DNA of 64,000 nt from Phellopilus nigrolimitatus (Eukaryota; Basidiomycota; Agaricomycetes; Hymenochaetales; Hymenochaetaceae), in assembly GCA_021029095.1 (NCBI GenBank), contig JAJOHG010000005.1:930001-994000 (forward strand), written 5' to 3'. This document shows positions 35,901-47,049 of this stretch, piece after piece. The notes below the pieces were generated by a model. It did not search any database. It was not told where the DNA came from and was given only the letters and a program-made list of their open reading frames with translations. The first letter of the stretch is position 1. Every line of letters begins with the position of its first letter. A program made the position numbers and the translations under genes.

Positions 35901-38415
35901 GGACGGAAGAGAATGGAGATACAGAAGTGCTGGCTGCTCCTGCGCCCTTGGGTACTTCCAGCTTGGGTACCTCCAGTCCGCGGCGGCGCAACAAGGACCT
36001 TGCGGATATTTTGTTCGGCTCAGTCGAGGATGTGCCGGTGCCAGTCCTTCCTGAATTAGTACAACAGCCCCCGCAGAAGCAGCCTGAGGTCCAAGAAGAA
36101 AATATCGAAGAAGAGGAACACGAACATGCCTCTCAAGACGTTTCTCCGGACACGCCCACGGCAGACGAGACACTTCATCCTCGCCAGTTATGGAGCAGCG
36201 TATGGGGTCGCCAAGTCCTCCTGTCGCTAATCCTGAAGACTTGATGCGCCAGGTTCAGGAACGCACTGAGGCCGCCATGGCACAGCTTCAGAGATCTCAA
36301 CAAGGGAGGTCACCGGTGCCGGGGCCGGGCATAACAAGAAAAAAGGTTCATCTGCAGGATATTTCCGGGCCGCTTCTTGTCCAGTCTTCTACTAGCATCA
36401 ATAAGCTTCCAGCAGTCTCTACTTCTCCCGTTAAGTCCCCTCAGTCTGACTTTCAGCGGACGGTTAAGATGTCGCTTTCAAAAAGATTGCGTAATACACT
36501 CAAAAGCAAGGGCTCTCAGCCTAATGGTGATGAGGTAACACCGTGGACCAACGATTACACTTCAGCTTCGTTCTCGAACTCTCCTCGCGCAGAACATCAT
36601 AGTCTAACACCATCCAAGATTAATGTGCTAGGCCCTGGAAGTGTAACGGACCTCAATGCGCAACCTAATGGACAACCGAAGTTCTCGAACGTTTCCCCTC
36701 CTGCGTCAGCTGGACCTAGTCTCAAAGGTTTCATGTCGCGCTTCCGTAAAAAGGGACAGACCGACTTGGAGAATAGCCAACGGAATACATCGACGTTCAA
36801 TACATCTTCGGTTACACCTTCATTGTCAACGCCTCCTGTTGGCCGGCATAGCTTCTCGTTGCCGACTTCTGCTTCTCTACTATCACGTCGTGAAAGCATA
36901 TCTCAGGGACATGCTAATGATGCTTCTGGCCCGATGGCTCCGTCAATGTCTCGACAGCCGACAGAAACGCCCACAATCATTGCACCGGCCTCGCCTCCCT
37001 CACTTTCCCCGCCTTCAGATCCTGCAGCGTTGAAACAGTTCTATCAAGCGGCACAGAGCTTAGGTTTAGATCAATCTGCTTTGAATGAGTTCCTGGCCCG
37101 CTCGCAGCCGGCCGCTAGTAAAGGCCCCGAGTGGTCATCTTCGTCAGCCACCACCACTCTGACACGCAGCGACTCAGCCACAGCCAGGCCGTTCCTCGAA
37201 ACGCCGCGTGCTTTCAGTCCACTCATTCCCGAGGTTTACGTTGATCGTCCACCTGCAGATCTTTCGCGAAGCGCATCTCGGCAGTATGCTAGCTCTCCGG
37301 TGTCTGCTGCACCTCGGCGCGTTCGGCAGATCGCCGATGCACATGCGAATTCGCGAAACACAATCTTGCGGCGCACTATAATCTTCCCATCTGCAAATGG
37401 ATCTACCCAGGACGTAGCGTCGTTGGTACGGAAGACTTCGACCAATCGAAGGCGGGCCAGTGGGGTATCCGTACAATCGAATCGTTCAGTGCATGACAGG
37501 GTCCCTACACCTCCGCCTCTGAAGGTGAAAAGGCAATCGATCGATCCGTTTCCCCCAGTGCCGAATCTCCCTTCATCTATGTCGGGGTCTAGCCAGGGGG
37601 CGCTTACACCGTCGCCAATCTCTCGTCTCACGCCAGAGACTCCGTTGGAGAAGTCGAATTCGCTGTACGACTCCTTGTGCGTATTTTGTTCTTCCTTCCG
37701 GACACTTATCTTATGCCGTCATTCCGCGCAGCTACGATATGTATGCTGGTGATAGAACGGGCGGCGTGCAGAGCCCAGAACTACTTGAGCCTCTTAAAAC
37801 CCCCCCTGACGAAGGTCTTCCGGAAATGGAAGACGGACAGGCCCTCGAGGTCATCGAGTTGGCAAATGGGGAGACTATCTGGTGAGCTTTGTGATCTCCG
37901 TAATGAATGACAAAGATTTAAGTTTTCGCGCAGGTCGATCGTGAATGGCCTGAGATCGGATGACGCTGAGTCATTCTACCCGAGTCGTGGTAGCCTGGAT
38001 TCCGAGTACTCGGCAATGCCGCCACATGATGGCGATAGCGAGCAGTTGTTCTTCAAGGACCACACGCGTACTGGGTCGAATAGCAGCAACGTTTCTAAAT
38101 TTGCTAAGAGGAAGAGTCAGGTAGCGGGTCGCCCGGAAACGAAAGTAAGCTTCCTTTTTGCTTCTTTAGCCCTACGTACTATGTCGCCTAATCATGCTGC
38201 GCCTTTAGGTTTTCTACAGCTCTTCGACACACATTGCGCGCCTCATCGAACAACTCTCTTCTAGCACGGAAGCGGCGTCCTTCAATATTAAACCGAAGCA
38301 ACCTGCTATTCCTGGGCACTCGCACTCCGGCTCGCAGACGACGGAGTCCGACATTCAATGGACAGTCGAGGAGCGCTTGGAGCATATGCTAGGCTCCATG
38401 AATACAGAAGCCTGA
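32945..38415 (+). CDS. Large serine-rich protein conserved in basidiomycetes, unknown function
   Basis: The first exon is 14 nt (32945-32958, MHRFR), followed by KKSDTKRSELSAAGFGF. A short block, LPERFTLLRSSTGNPVTLED then LRNRFAQQRAKGKG and ISEEEEEMLLDML, looks structured. Most of the remaining roughly 1,600 aa is low-complexity Ser/Pro/Thr/Asn-rich and likely disordered. A C-terminal block reads ALEVIELANGETIWSIVNGL, then VFYSSSTHIARLIEQL and IQWTVEERLEHMLGSM. Many SP and TP dipeptides suggest proline-directed phosphorylation (inference). Around 36089-36198 the frame changes. It is fixed either by a 110-nt intron (36089-36198) that removes an acidic stretch or by one missing base near 36172. 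I do not recognise a named family. The long antisense Ser-rich ORFs here are compositional shadows. Confidence 0.75.
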
Positions 38416-38692
38416 GTCGATTATCTCCATGAACGATCTTTTCCCTGGTTAAGGTTCCCGTGTGATTGACTGTACTACCTGTGCAGCGTTGGACTGATAT
38501 TCTGTAATGATTGTATACTTTTCCCTATGGCGCTACGCGCAGTGCATCTTTTATCGTCTTTTAATACAATATTTGCATGGCTTTCTTTTTTTTTCCAATG
38601 CTACTGGTACAGAGGGGAATACATAAGTGGAATGTGGTACAAAGCCAATGTTCAGTGCTCGTGTGTATACTTATATATCCGTCCGTCACGGA

Positions 38693-39640
38693 CTACATGG
38701 TGTTGGCGTCTATCCATCGGTTGACGCTAAGCGCCAAGAGGGCCTCGAGGAGGAGCGCGGGCTGGGCGAAGGTGTATTGTAGAAAGGCATGGGAGGGCCC
38801 GACGGGCGTCGCCTGGTCGAATTTGCGGAAAAAAGGCGATGCGCTCGTTCTGGGCGGTCTGCGGCATATGATATAGCTAGCAGAGTTAAGAGGGGGAGGG
38901 GGGCGAATGAGCGGACGCGAAAAATGCGAGAAAGGGGCGAGCGTCCGGGGAGATCGGACGGGCGGCCATCGCGAAGAGAAAAATATAAGGTGCAGGAACA
39001 CGCACGTCGTAGCTGCACGGGTCTTCGCGCGTTCTGCGCCACTCGAACTTGGACCCGTTGAGAAAGAAGGCACGAGCGCTGTGGGTTCCCAGACGGTCAG
39101 GAAACCTAGCTATTTTTGCCAGCGGGGGGAGCTGGACGCTTGGACTTGCCTTGCGGAGGAGCCGGGGAGGACGAGTCTGGACATTGGAAAGGACTGCCTG
39201 TGCTTGACGGAGCACATGCCGAGGTAGTTGTTTGCGCTCCAGTCAAAGGCGGCGACGGTCTCGTCCTGGTTGCGATAAATCTAACAAATCCTTTAGCGAC
39301 ATGTACATGTAATAATTGTGTGGGCGTGTGGGCGTGTAGGCGTGCCGCGTTAATTAAACGTCCCGAGGCTGATCAGCGGCTGACAGCGTCGATCCACTTG
39401 GCCTCGGGAGGAGGCTCGACTTGCTTACCATCGTGCGCGTGTTCGTCATGAACACCTCAGGAGTCTCGAACCGAAAAAACACCGGCTCGACGTCCTCGCC
39501 GATGATGATGCACTGCCAATAACCAGCGTTAAGCTCGCCGCGGCGTCGCCCAAGTGTGGGCGACGTGGACTGTATGCGCTCACCTGGCGTGGAGTCGCGC
39601 GCAGGCCGGTGAAATAGAGGTCATAGGCGGCCGGGGCCAT
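38693..39640 (-). CDS. Small conserved fungal protein, DUF6593-like, with one frame break
   Basis: Exons read MAPAAYDLYFTGLRATPRQ, then CIIIGEDVEPVFFRFETPEV...NTRTM, DETVAAFDWSANNYLGMCSV...PGSSA, RAFFLNGSKFEWRRTREDPC and YHMPQTAQNERIAFF. The end is RKFDQATPVGPSHAFLQYTF then LLLEALLALSVNRWIDANTM. The beta-rich pattern and the central FEWR motif recall the fungal DUF6593 family; function unknown. Exon 3 to exon 4 uses a GC-AG intron (39106-39149, donor AG|GCAAGT). A run of six T's in the coding strand (38829-38834) breaks the frame, and five would restore it. Either the assembly has a homopolymer error or the gene is newly inactivated. The family call is tentative. Confidence 0.6.
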
Positions 39641-40261
39641 AGACTTAGACTGAGCTCGGGGCCCGAATAAAAGCAAGACGATGCGCGGACGACGTCGACG
39701 GAGGGAGGAGGTGCAGGCTGCAGGCAACGCATTCCTGCGTGGGCTGCTTGCTTTTTGAGGGCGGCAGGGAGGAGAAGGTAGAAGGGGAACAGAATGGGGT
39801 ATGTATTCCGAGTCCAGGTTCTGACTGTGGTTCGCGCGCCGGACGGTACTTTGCCGACCACCTCCCGTGATTAGGCAGGGGACGATAGCTATCATCACCA
39901 TTGATCCTGGGAAGACTGCAAGGCTCCAAAGACCCAAAGACTCTGAATAGGCGCCGGGCTAACACCACGCCGCCCTTCATCCTCCTCACTCCATTTAAAT
40001 CTCGCCGTGCATCGACGCGTCCACCGACGCGCCGTTTCGCCGTTTGCCTAGCGCCCCACGTGCTGCTCGGAATTACGCCTCGCGCCGCTTGAAACGCTTA
40101 CTCTTATGCCTTGATTGACAGAACGTAAATCCTAAACGCTAGCTCTCTCACTCACTTACTCACTTCCATCTTCTCCCACATGTGCATGCGTGCCCAGAAC
40201 CCCCCCACATGGTTCTGTTCCAGTCACTAACAGGTGCAGAATTCTATTGAACCATGTACAA
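39641..40261. other. Intergenic region
   Basis: Contains GC-rich antisense ORFs without family resemblance and likely the promoter of the small fungal gene to the left plus the 3' UTR of the BTB gene to the right. No other feature was recognised. Confidence 0.4.
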
Positions 40262-41882
40262 TCAGCCAACCTTGAACAGTGCCCGTCTCTTCGTCTTGCG
40301 CGTCACGTGAACAGCGCTGCCTGAATGGCCTCCTCCAAAGGCCAGAACAACCGTCTCCTCCACGCCTCCTCCGCGTGTCCGTTTTCTCAGGTCGATGGCT
40401 GCCTTTGCGAAGCGGAAGCGCTCCTGATCGGATCCTTGGACGTGATAGAACATGCCGTATGAATGGAGAAGACAAAATTTTGTGTTACGACAGTGAAAAT
40501 ATGGTAAGTAGCTCCGTCAGTGTCGCTGATCTGAGATAGCAAACGCCCGGAGAAATTACTCACCTATTTGGAACATCGGCGATTCAATGGCATTCTTGAA
40601 GAGGTCGAACGGCACGCGCGAAAAGATACCCAAAAGCGTCTCGCGTCCATTGCTCGTTGCAGAGTGCACGTCCAGCATGTTCGGGAGCGTGCAACACATG
40701 AAATCGAACACGTCCGAGCGGAGTTGCGGTGCATATGCGTCGAAAACGGTCTGGCGTTGTTCCTCGGATGGTGTCGCTGTGCCATCATTAAACGGCAAGC
40801 CGTCCACAAAATCGACCCATTCGTTGATGGTTTCGACAGTGATGGACTCGCGGCACGCCTGATATGCGTAATTGCAGAGGTCGCTCATCCCGCCGAGGAG
40901 ACAACCAGCGGCAAGGACCGCGCGCGCATTGTTTGGCGACAAACTATTCAGAGACACTGAGGAGTAGAGGTAGCCTAGCGCTGATGGCCAGAAAAAAAGA
41001 ACATTAAATTTGTGATGATTGGAAATAAAGTACGACATCGACGATATTCACCTACTGCGAATCCCTAGTTCCGAAAGGGACCGTTAGTCACGCTATTTAC
41101 ACATGAGATGTTAAGCATGCTCACTTGGTCAGTAATCTCTGGGATGCTTTCGAGGGGAACGTAAATAGTGTTCATGCCACCAGACTTCGGGGACATCGAA
41201 ATCAGGTGAGCAAGGTATGGTGACCGCGAAAGTATGATAGCGTGAAGTTGGTATCTGTTCTGGCGGGCATGCTTTGAGGCACAGCCGAGTAAAATGTCCG
41301 AATACATATCAGAACGAGATTCAGGCGAATATGAAGTATTCGGGCGCGCCGGCTCACCAAGAGAGTGTCTGCGTATTCCTGGGGCGCACGTGAGCACTTC
41401 AGCTTCTTTATAAAACAGAAACGAAGAGACAAAGAGCACGCACACCCATCTGGAAGCCAACATTGTACAAATGGTCAACGATTTGCTCGTTTTGTGAAGG
41501 AACGAAGGATGTGCTGAGCGGCAGTTGCGGGCGCAGCAGTGAACGAGGCGCAGCCGGTCAGAATGGAGAGTCGCAAACGAAGTTGGAGTTTAGGCGCCAA
41601 ATGCAAGGCGAACTTCAGCTCAGGCCAACAAGGAGACCTGCGAGTAGCGGAGTTTCTGGACATCGAAACGCACCTTGTATAGCCATTCACCGCACCAGTA
41701 GATGGCCCCGCAACGCCGTAGCCCCCATCGTGCACCACGTCGGGCCCGCTGTGGTCAATGCCGTTTGTCCCAAGTACGCGTGCCACGCCGTCGTCCGCGC
41801 TCGACGGGTGCGGTGACGCCGAAAGGGAGTGGGAATGGCCGTTGGTGTTGGTGAAGACATATGGCGACGGAGAAACAGACAT
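40262..41882 (-). CDS. BTB/POZ-domain protein
   Basis: BTB proteins often serve as cullin-3 substrate adaptors. The N-terminus MSVSPSPYVFTNTNGHSHSL is disordered. The BTB core reads EQIVDHLYNVGFQM, EYADTLL, YQLHAIILSRSPYLAHLISM, then FAVALGYLYSSVSLNSLSP, ARAVLAAGCLLGGMSDLCNY and WVDFVDGLPF. It ends ERFRFAKAAIDLRKR ... HVTRKTKRRALFKVG at the TGA at 40262. The exon structure between about 41480 and 41680 is unresolved. The sequence linking the N-terminal exon to EQIVDHLY needs one or two very short introns or an indel. The gene lies head to head with an F-box gene, with start codons 124 bp apart, so two potential ubiquitin-ligase adaptors may share a promoter. Confidence 0.78.
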
Positions 41883-42006
41883 GATATATTATTTTGAGTA
41901 TACAGAAAGCAAAACGAAAGCGAGGTGAGGGAGCGGACTGGAGAATGGCGCAGATTCCAAGAGAAGCTCTAGCGTGACGCGCCACCCAATCCTTATTTAG
42001 GATCAG

Positions 42007-43953
42007 ATGGCAAGAAACAGGTACAGGATACCTTTCGGTTGTCTTGCAGCTCTCATCCTTGACCTCAGCATCACAGACTTACAAAAACAACCAGGACATC
42101 ATTCCTTCTACAGTGTTCCAGAAATTATGAATGAATTAGTCGTGCAAACGAACGATCACAAGCCGACATTCTCCACATTTGGTCCACGCGTTTCTTGGTC
42201 GACGAATCCAAGTCTCCTTCGTTCCATATTCTCATTCAACGACCGAGGGGACAACGCGAGATGTGCTCGTGTCTGCAAGGGCTGGAAGAATCCAGCGTTG
42301 GATCTCGTTTGGGAGCAGCAGAATTCTCTTCGGCCGCTCTTCTGCTTATTGCCGTGCATCGTGCTGGCGAAAACGGCCATGGGCGTCGAGCTAAAAGTCA
42401 TTCGTCCCGTCGAACACACTGACTGGGACAGGTTCATTGCATATGCTGATAAAGTCAAGATTTTGTCCTTGAGTAAGTCACTTAACGAAAAGGGCCGTCT
42501 TGAAATCACGGATGCCGCTTTGCTGGAGTTGGTCATGTTCAGGCCATTTGTGACATTCCTTCCTCGACTGCTAAAGTTTAGGTTGGATGTGGATGAACTA
42601 CAGCTAGTTTGGCTGCGTTTTTCGAGACTGTTTCTCCGCGATGGTCTCCAAAGCTTGGCAATTCGGATGCCGACGGACAAGACGAGCAAAAGCCACGCAG
42701 CGTTGTTTCTCAGAGACGTTGCATCGCTGTCGCCTAGACTCATGTCTTTTTGTCTTTATCCATCTCCAATGGCCATGGAGCTGAAGCCCGAAGTTGCCAA
42801 ATTACTTTCGCATCTCGATGGTTTAGAGACACTGGAGCTCCCTCGATATTATATCTCCCAAGACATCGTTAATCAAATTGCACTCATACCTCACCTTCAA
42901 GCATTCTCTGAGGTTGGCGACGATTACACGAGCGACATCTCCATGCCCAGATTATATAATCCAGAGGGTCACGACCGGAATGCTTTCACTAAACTCAAAA
43001 AGCTTCATATACATGGGTCATTGGGCTATTCCTCCCGACTCTTGCGCGTTTTCAATGTCAGCGGTAGCGTGACGTACATTGTGATAAATTTGGTGGAATA
43101 CAGAAACCTGGGATACACTGGCAAAACTGGTAAGAAGGGGTCAAGGGAGTCGATTTTCGAAGGGTCTTCAGAGGGCTCGAGCACCTCTAAGGAGCCTCTG
43201 GAAGGCTTGATCAAACTCCTCTACGAAGTGTGTCCCAGAATCAGGAGCTTGGAGATATCCTGCGACGACTATCGGCCGGCACCCGGCGTCGCGCGGGCGC
43301 AGCCGCCGCCGCCGCCGCCGCGGTGGGATGACTCTCCGTCCAACCACCCGCTTCCTGTCATCACAAAACAGACTCTTCAACCACTGGGCAGACTTCGCTG
43401 CCTCGAACTGGTCAAAATCATGTACGACCAGCAGGCTGTGCTATCAGATGATGACCTCTTGGAGATCCTTCCAAGTCTCTCGAGCATAAAGTCTTTCCAC
43501 CTTATTTGTGACGCAGGAAACCAGTCCAGGCCGTCTCTCACCCTTGCGGTATTGGCTCGGCTGGCTCAGGTTTGCGCAATGTCTCTGGAAGACCTTACAC
43601 TCCACGTCGACGCGACGCAGATTCCCGAACGCGCTAATACTAATCCCACGCCATTCGCAGTGCTGAGAAGGCTGTCTCTGACAGGATCGCCCATCAGGAG
43701 CCCGGCGGATGTCGCGCTGTACCTCAGCCAGCTTATCCCGCCCAGCTGTGAACTCGCAGCAGAAAGCGCTTCGCACCTGGGCGCACAGTCTGATATGCCA
43801 GCTCGCGATGACGAATGGGCGGTGGTCCGGGGGTACTTGCAATTTGGCCGCCGTGTCCGGTCTGTGGATCTGGATGCGATACGTGCTCTGCAGTTACAAA
43901 ATGCCGATCTGCAGGCAAGATTAGCGTCGCTTTCTTCTGGGGAGTCGATTTGA
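42007..43953 (+). CDS. F-box / leucine-rich-repeat-like protein
   Basis: A single uninterrupted ORF of 648 aa, unusual here because neighbours have many introns. It contains an F-box-like segment at about residues 68-115 (LLRSIFSFNDRGDNARCARV then CKGWKNPALDLVWEQ), followed by LRR-like stretches (LETLELPRYYISQDIVNQIA; LKKLHIHGSLGYSSRLLRVF; RSLEISCDDYRP; LEDLTLHVDATQI). A short polyproline tract lies at about residue 435, and a coiled coil (ALQLQNADLQARLASL) ends the protein. Expanded F-box families of this form are common in Agaricomycetes. They are expected to recruit substrates to SCF ligases, but the target cannot be read. The true start may be a later ATG such as MNELVVQTNDHKPTF. Confidence 0.8.
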   Translation: MARNRYRIPFGCLAALILDLSITDLQKQPGHHSFYSVPEIMNELVVQTNDHKPTFSTFGPRVSWSTNPSLLRSIFSFNDRGDNARCARVCKGWKNPALDLVWEQQNSLRPLFCLLPCIVLAKTAMGVELKVIRPVEHTDWDRFIAYADKVKILSLSKSLNEKGRLEITDAALLELVMFRPFVTFLPRLLKFRLDVDELQLVWLRFSRLFLRDGLQSLAIRMPTDKTSKSHAALFLRDVASLSPRLMSFCLYPSPMAMELKPEVAKLLSHLDGLETLELPRYYISQDIVNQIALIPHLQAFSEVGDDYTSDISMPRLYNPEGHDRNAFTKLKKLHIHGSLGYSSRLLRVFNVSGSVTYIVINLVEYRNLGYTGKTGKKGSRESIFEGSSEGSSTSKEPLEGLIKLLYEVCPRIRSLEISCDDYRPAPGVARAQPPPPPPRWDDSPSNHPLPVITKQTLQPLGRLRCLELVKIMYDQQAVLSDDDLLEILPSLSSIKSFHLICDAGNQSRPSLTLAVLARLAQVCAMSLEDLTLHVDATQIPERANTNPTPFAVLRRLSLTGSPIRSPADVALYLSQLIPPSCELAAESASHLGAQSDMPARDDEWAVVRGYLQFGRRVRSVDLDAIRALQLQNADLQARLASLSSGESI

Positions 43954-45232
43954 GTAGGAGAGGGATCACTCAGAGTCTGCGCACTATGCCAGGCCCTAAA
44001 TATATGTGCTCGCGGGGGCGGGCCTGCGGGCCAGTCTCAACCAATACTTGGAGAATCGCGGGATGGATCGTCTTGGTTGTCATTTTGTTTGTGCAGCCTC
44101 TTTTAGATATTTATGGGCTCTTGGATCACTGTCGAGAACAGGAGAACTAGTGTTGGCTGCGAACTAGTAAAATAAAAGGGCACTGGAAAATCGGAAGGTC
44201 GATTTTTCTGTGCACCTGGGGCGTTGGTGTAGGAGCAGTTGATATTACATTAATGCTCCGCGCCGTATGCGTATCTACCAAATGGAAACGGGCCATATCG
44301 TATCGCGCTGAAGGGGGTCGAAAATACGGGTTGTATTATGCGTCCCGTATCCTTATTACCAGTGATTGGTCCGACCTTTCTACTGGCCACCGACCCGACC
44401 AGAGTCCATAGGTCTGACCCGAGGGTCAATAAAAGTTTGGAAAATGGGCGGGTCGGTGGGGTCAGTAAAAGCTGGCCCGGCGCGCATATTTGCCAAATAT
44501 TTGACTGCAAACTCAGCTAATGATGTGCTCGTTAGGCTATCGAATGCTGTTGATATCTCTGACTACCATTCCAAGTGTCTTCAGCATTACTTGTAAAGGT
44601 TAAAGGACGTGTTCCATGTCACTGACCGACTCGCACTGACCCTGTGAAAATTTCACTGATTCTTTACAGACCCATAGACCATTGACCCGGGTCTGACCCA
44701 ACACTGATTACGGCCCTGGTGAGGTGTCCCCACTTGTTTTTGAGAGAAACAAAAATATATGTCTGATGATCTCATTCAGCTCTGTTGGTACCTTTTAGCT
44801 TCGAGTAAAAAACTTACCGGTGTATTGCAGGTTGGAAAGGGCCTACGGAGAAGGATGATACAAGCCGTATCCAGATACGCTCCGTACCGTAATGCTCGCT
44901 CGGCGGCACATCTAGGTGTGGCGCCCTAGAACGACACGGATGATGAGTGCGCACTGCGGATGGGAAGCGCCCTTTTCTTATTGAGAGGGACCGTAGACTT
45001 TTACACCTACCTGTAGCAGACGTCCGAGCAGAAAAGTAGGCCTTACGAGAAGCGCTGACGGCAAGGCAGTCTTCTGTCCAACAGATGTCTTTTTTTTTTT
45101 TTTGTTATCTATCAATGCATGAAGCTTTTAAGTTGTGTCTAAGTATCAGCGCAGCTAGTGTCAAACGCGCAGGCTGAAACCCGCATTACGACTACGCTTC
45201 CATCGTTGCTGTAGAATCTAGACAGACAGCAT
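43954..45232. other. Gene-free 1.3 kb with possible transposon remnant
   Basis: No convincing gene is present. Between about 44340 and 44725 there are imperfectly inverted segments rich in GGTCTGACCC / GGGTCA motifs. The right edge reads CAGGGCCGTAATCAGTG on the minus strand, and the left edge has a loosely similar TTACCAGTGATTGGTC. This resembles an eroded MITE-like element but lacks clean ends. A T-tract lies at about 45089-45102. Confidence 0.3.
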
Positions 45233-46296
45233 CTACCCCGCGCAGCCCCAGACGATCGCCTCTTCTAGCCCGTACACCTCGCCAACGCCCGTGCCGCCCG
45301 CGCCTGCGCCCGGCGCATCCATGTCGACGAAGGCGCTCATCAGGTTATTCGAGATCCCGTTCAATTTAGCGTGCGCGCCTTGTATGCACGCGTACGCCGG
45401 CGGAGGCGAGACGTACCGTTCCGGCCCCGGCACCGCGGCAAGCTGCAAAGAGCAAAAAGATAACGATATGCCGAAAACGAGTGAGAAACCGGGAAAGGGG
45501 TTGGTTAGGGCAAGCGAGCCTCGGTTTGTTTTGCTCTCACCATGTGCGTCCTGTCGGACGCGAACCTCTCCACGTATTCCTCCCCGCGCACGACACGGAA
45601 GACACTGCAAAGTGTGGGTGAACGTCTGGCTCTGCACGGTGCAAACGTCCGGCGCACTTGCTCACCTGCGGTACGCATCCGGGACCGTCCACCCCGCGTC
45701 CTCCGCCGCGGCCGTAGTGTAGGGAAACGTCGCGGCGACGTAGTCTGCAATATGCGTCGTTTGTCCAACAGCACGCGTTCAGCTTCAGCATCGAGTTCGC
45801 GCAGGAAGGGCTGCTGCGCCGAGGCTGACCTTCCCAGGGGCACGGCATCGGCAGCCTGCTGTCGAAGTCGTACACCCAGCTGCGGACGCGGTCTGGCGCG
45901 AGGCCCGGTTCGCCCGGCTCCCTCGCTTCCGGTCCTCCGTCAGCATTTGCTTCCGGGCGGCCCGCGCCACGGCTGCTTTTGTTCGCCAGCGGCTTGAGCA
46001 TCAGCACGACGTGATAGTCCCAGACCACGACGTCCGTGCGCTGCTTCTGGCTCCATAGGGCGACCTTTATGGTTGGCCGATCGACATTGCGAAGAACGCG
46101 GTGGGAAGTAAACAGCTAACCGCACCGTTTTCGCGGGATTTGAGATGAAGATAGCGTAGGCGTGCCAGGACGCGCGGACTATCGGATCTTCGAGGAAGGC
46201 GCTTGCGAGCAGATAGATGTTCTCTTCGCACCAGTTTGCGGTGTACACGCTGCCCGGCGGCAGGGGTGGGGGCCTCGGAGCGAGAGCAAGAGACAT
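45233..46296 (-). CDS. Protein N-terminal glutamine amidohydrolase (NTAQ1, WDYHV protein)
   Basis: NTAQ1 deamidates N-terminal Gln to Glu, feeding substrates into the Arg/N-degron pathway. The catalytic triad is visible. The Cys is in YTANWCEENIYLLASAF, the His in VVVWDYHVVLMLKP, and the Asp in SWVYDFDSRLPMPCPWE. The downstream DYVAATFPY, FRVVRGEEYVERFASDRTHM and the C-terminal LEEAIVWG also fit. Five exons: 46296 to about 46128 (MSLALAPRPPP start), then pieces ending at the TAG at 45233-45235. An Arg/Glu/Pro-rich insertion (about 20 residues) between the His and Asp motifs and a Gly/Ala-rich insert near the C-terminus are longer than in animal homologs. All key residues are present, so the enzyme is predicted to be active. 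Confidence 0.9.
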
Positions 46297-46635
46297 TCTG
46301 GTAGTAGGTAGTGTGGTATGGTTTACAGAGCACGGCGGATGGGGTATACGCGTTATTTAGAGTACATTGAATCTCCGACAATAGTCTTTTGCAGAAGACG
46401 TTATCCAAAGTACAGCGATCAAGAGCGCAAACAGTAATTTTTTTTTTGCAAAAAGAAAAGAGGGAACGCAGGCGTGAGTCATGCTGCAAGGTATGCAGAT
46501 CCCTGCGTGTGCGAAGACGACGTCATCAGCCGGGCAGCATACATACACACCGAGCAGAACACGTACAAGGTAAAGGTATAGTCGTTATCGTTCGTGGCGC
46601 GAAATACGATCACGCGTCCGTGCGCGCGCGCGCTC

Positions 46636-47049
46636 TCACTTCCCCGCCTTGTGCTTTCCGTCCCGCCTCCCCGGGCTGCCCTTCTTCGCGAGCACGTCCT
46701 GCAGCTCCGGCGACGACCGCTCCAGCTTGAACGGCTCGAACACGTGCTGCCGCGCCGCCGCCCCCGCCGCCGGCGACGCGCTCGCGAGCCCCGCCAGCAG
46801 CGGCGGGCCCGCGCGCGCCGCCTGGGGCGCGTGCACGGGCGTCTGCGCGGTCGGCAGCGACGACGGCGCGGACGGCGCCAGCGGGGGCGCAGCGGGGTGG
46901 TGGTGCGGGTGGTGCGTGTAGTCGTGTGCGGCGGGTATCGGCCGCGGATAGGGGTACGGCGCGGGCGCCTGCGGCGGGATGTTGTTGATGTTCGTGAACG
47001 GGTGCGTCGCGAACGGGTCGAACGACGCGGGGACGATCTGCGACGACAT
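46636..47049 (-). CDS. Small Pro/Ala/His-rich protein, unknown function
   Basis: A single exon of about 137 aa. It starts MSSQIVPASFDPFATHPFTN and has a low-complexity Pro/Tyr/His middle (PYPYPRPIPAAHDYTHHPHH). It ends with a charged block, EPFKLERSSPELQDVLAK. The two ends look non-random and the frame has strong GC3 bias like its neighbours. I do not recognise a family. The ATG was chosen because upstream in-frame codons look like 5' UTR. It runs tandem with NTAQ1, 340 bp upstream of it. Confidence 0.55.
   Translation of the reverse strand: MSSQIVPASFDPFATHPFTNINNIPPQAPAPYPYPRPIPAAHDYTHHPHHHPAAPPLAPSAPSSLPTAQTPVHAPQAARAGPPLLAGLASASPAAGAAARQHVFEPFKLERSSPELQDVLAKKGSPGRRDGKHKAGK

Noticed and set aside
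43987..44150. 54-aa ORF with one hydrophobic helix after the F-box gene
   Set aside because: Too short, no conserved neighbours, likely 3' UTR.
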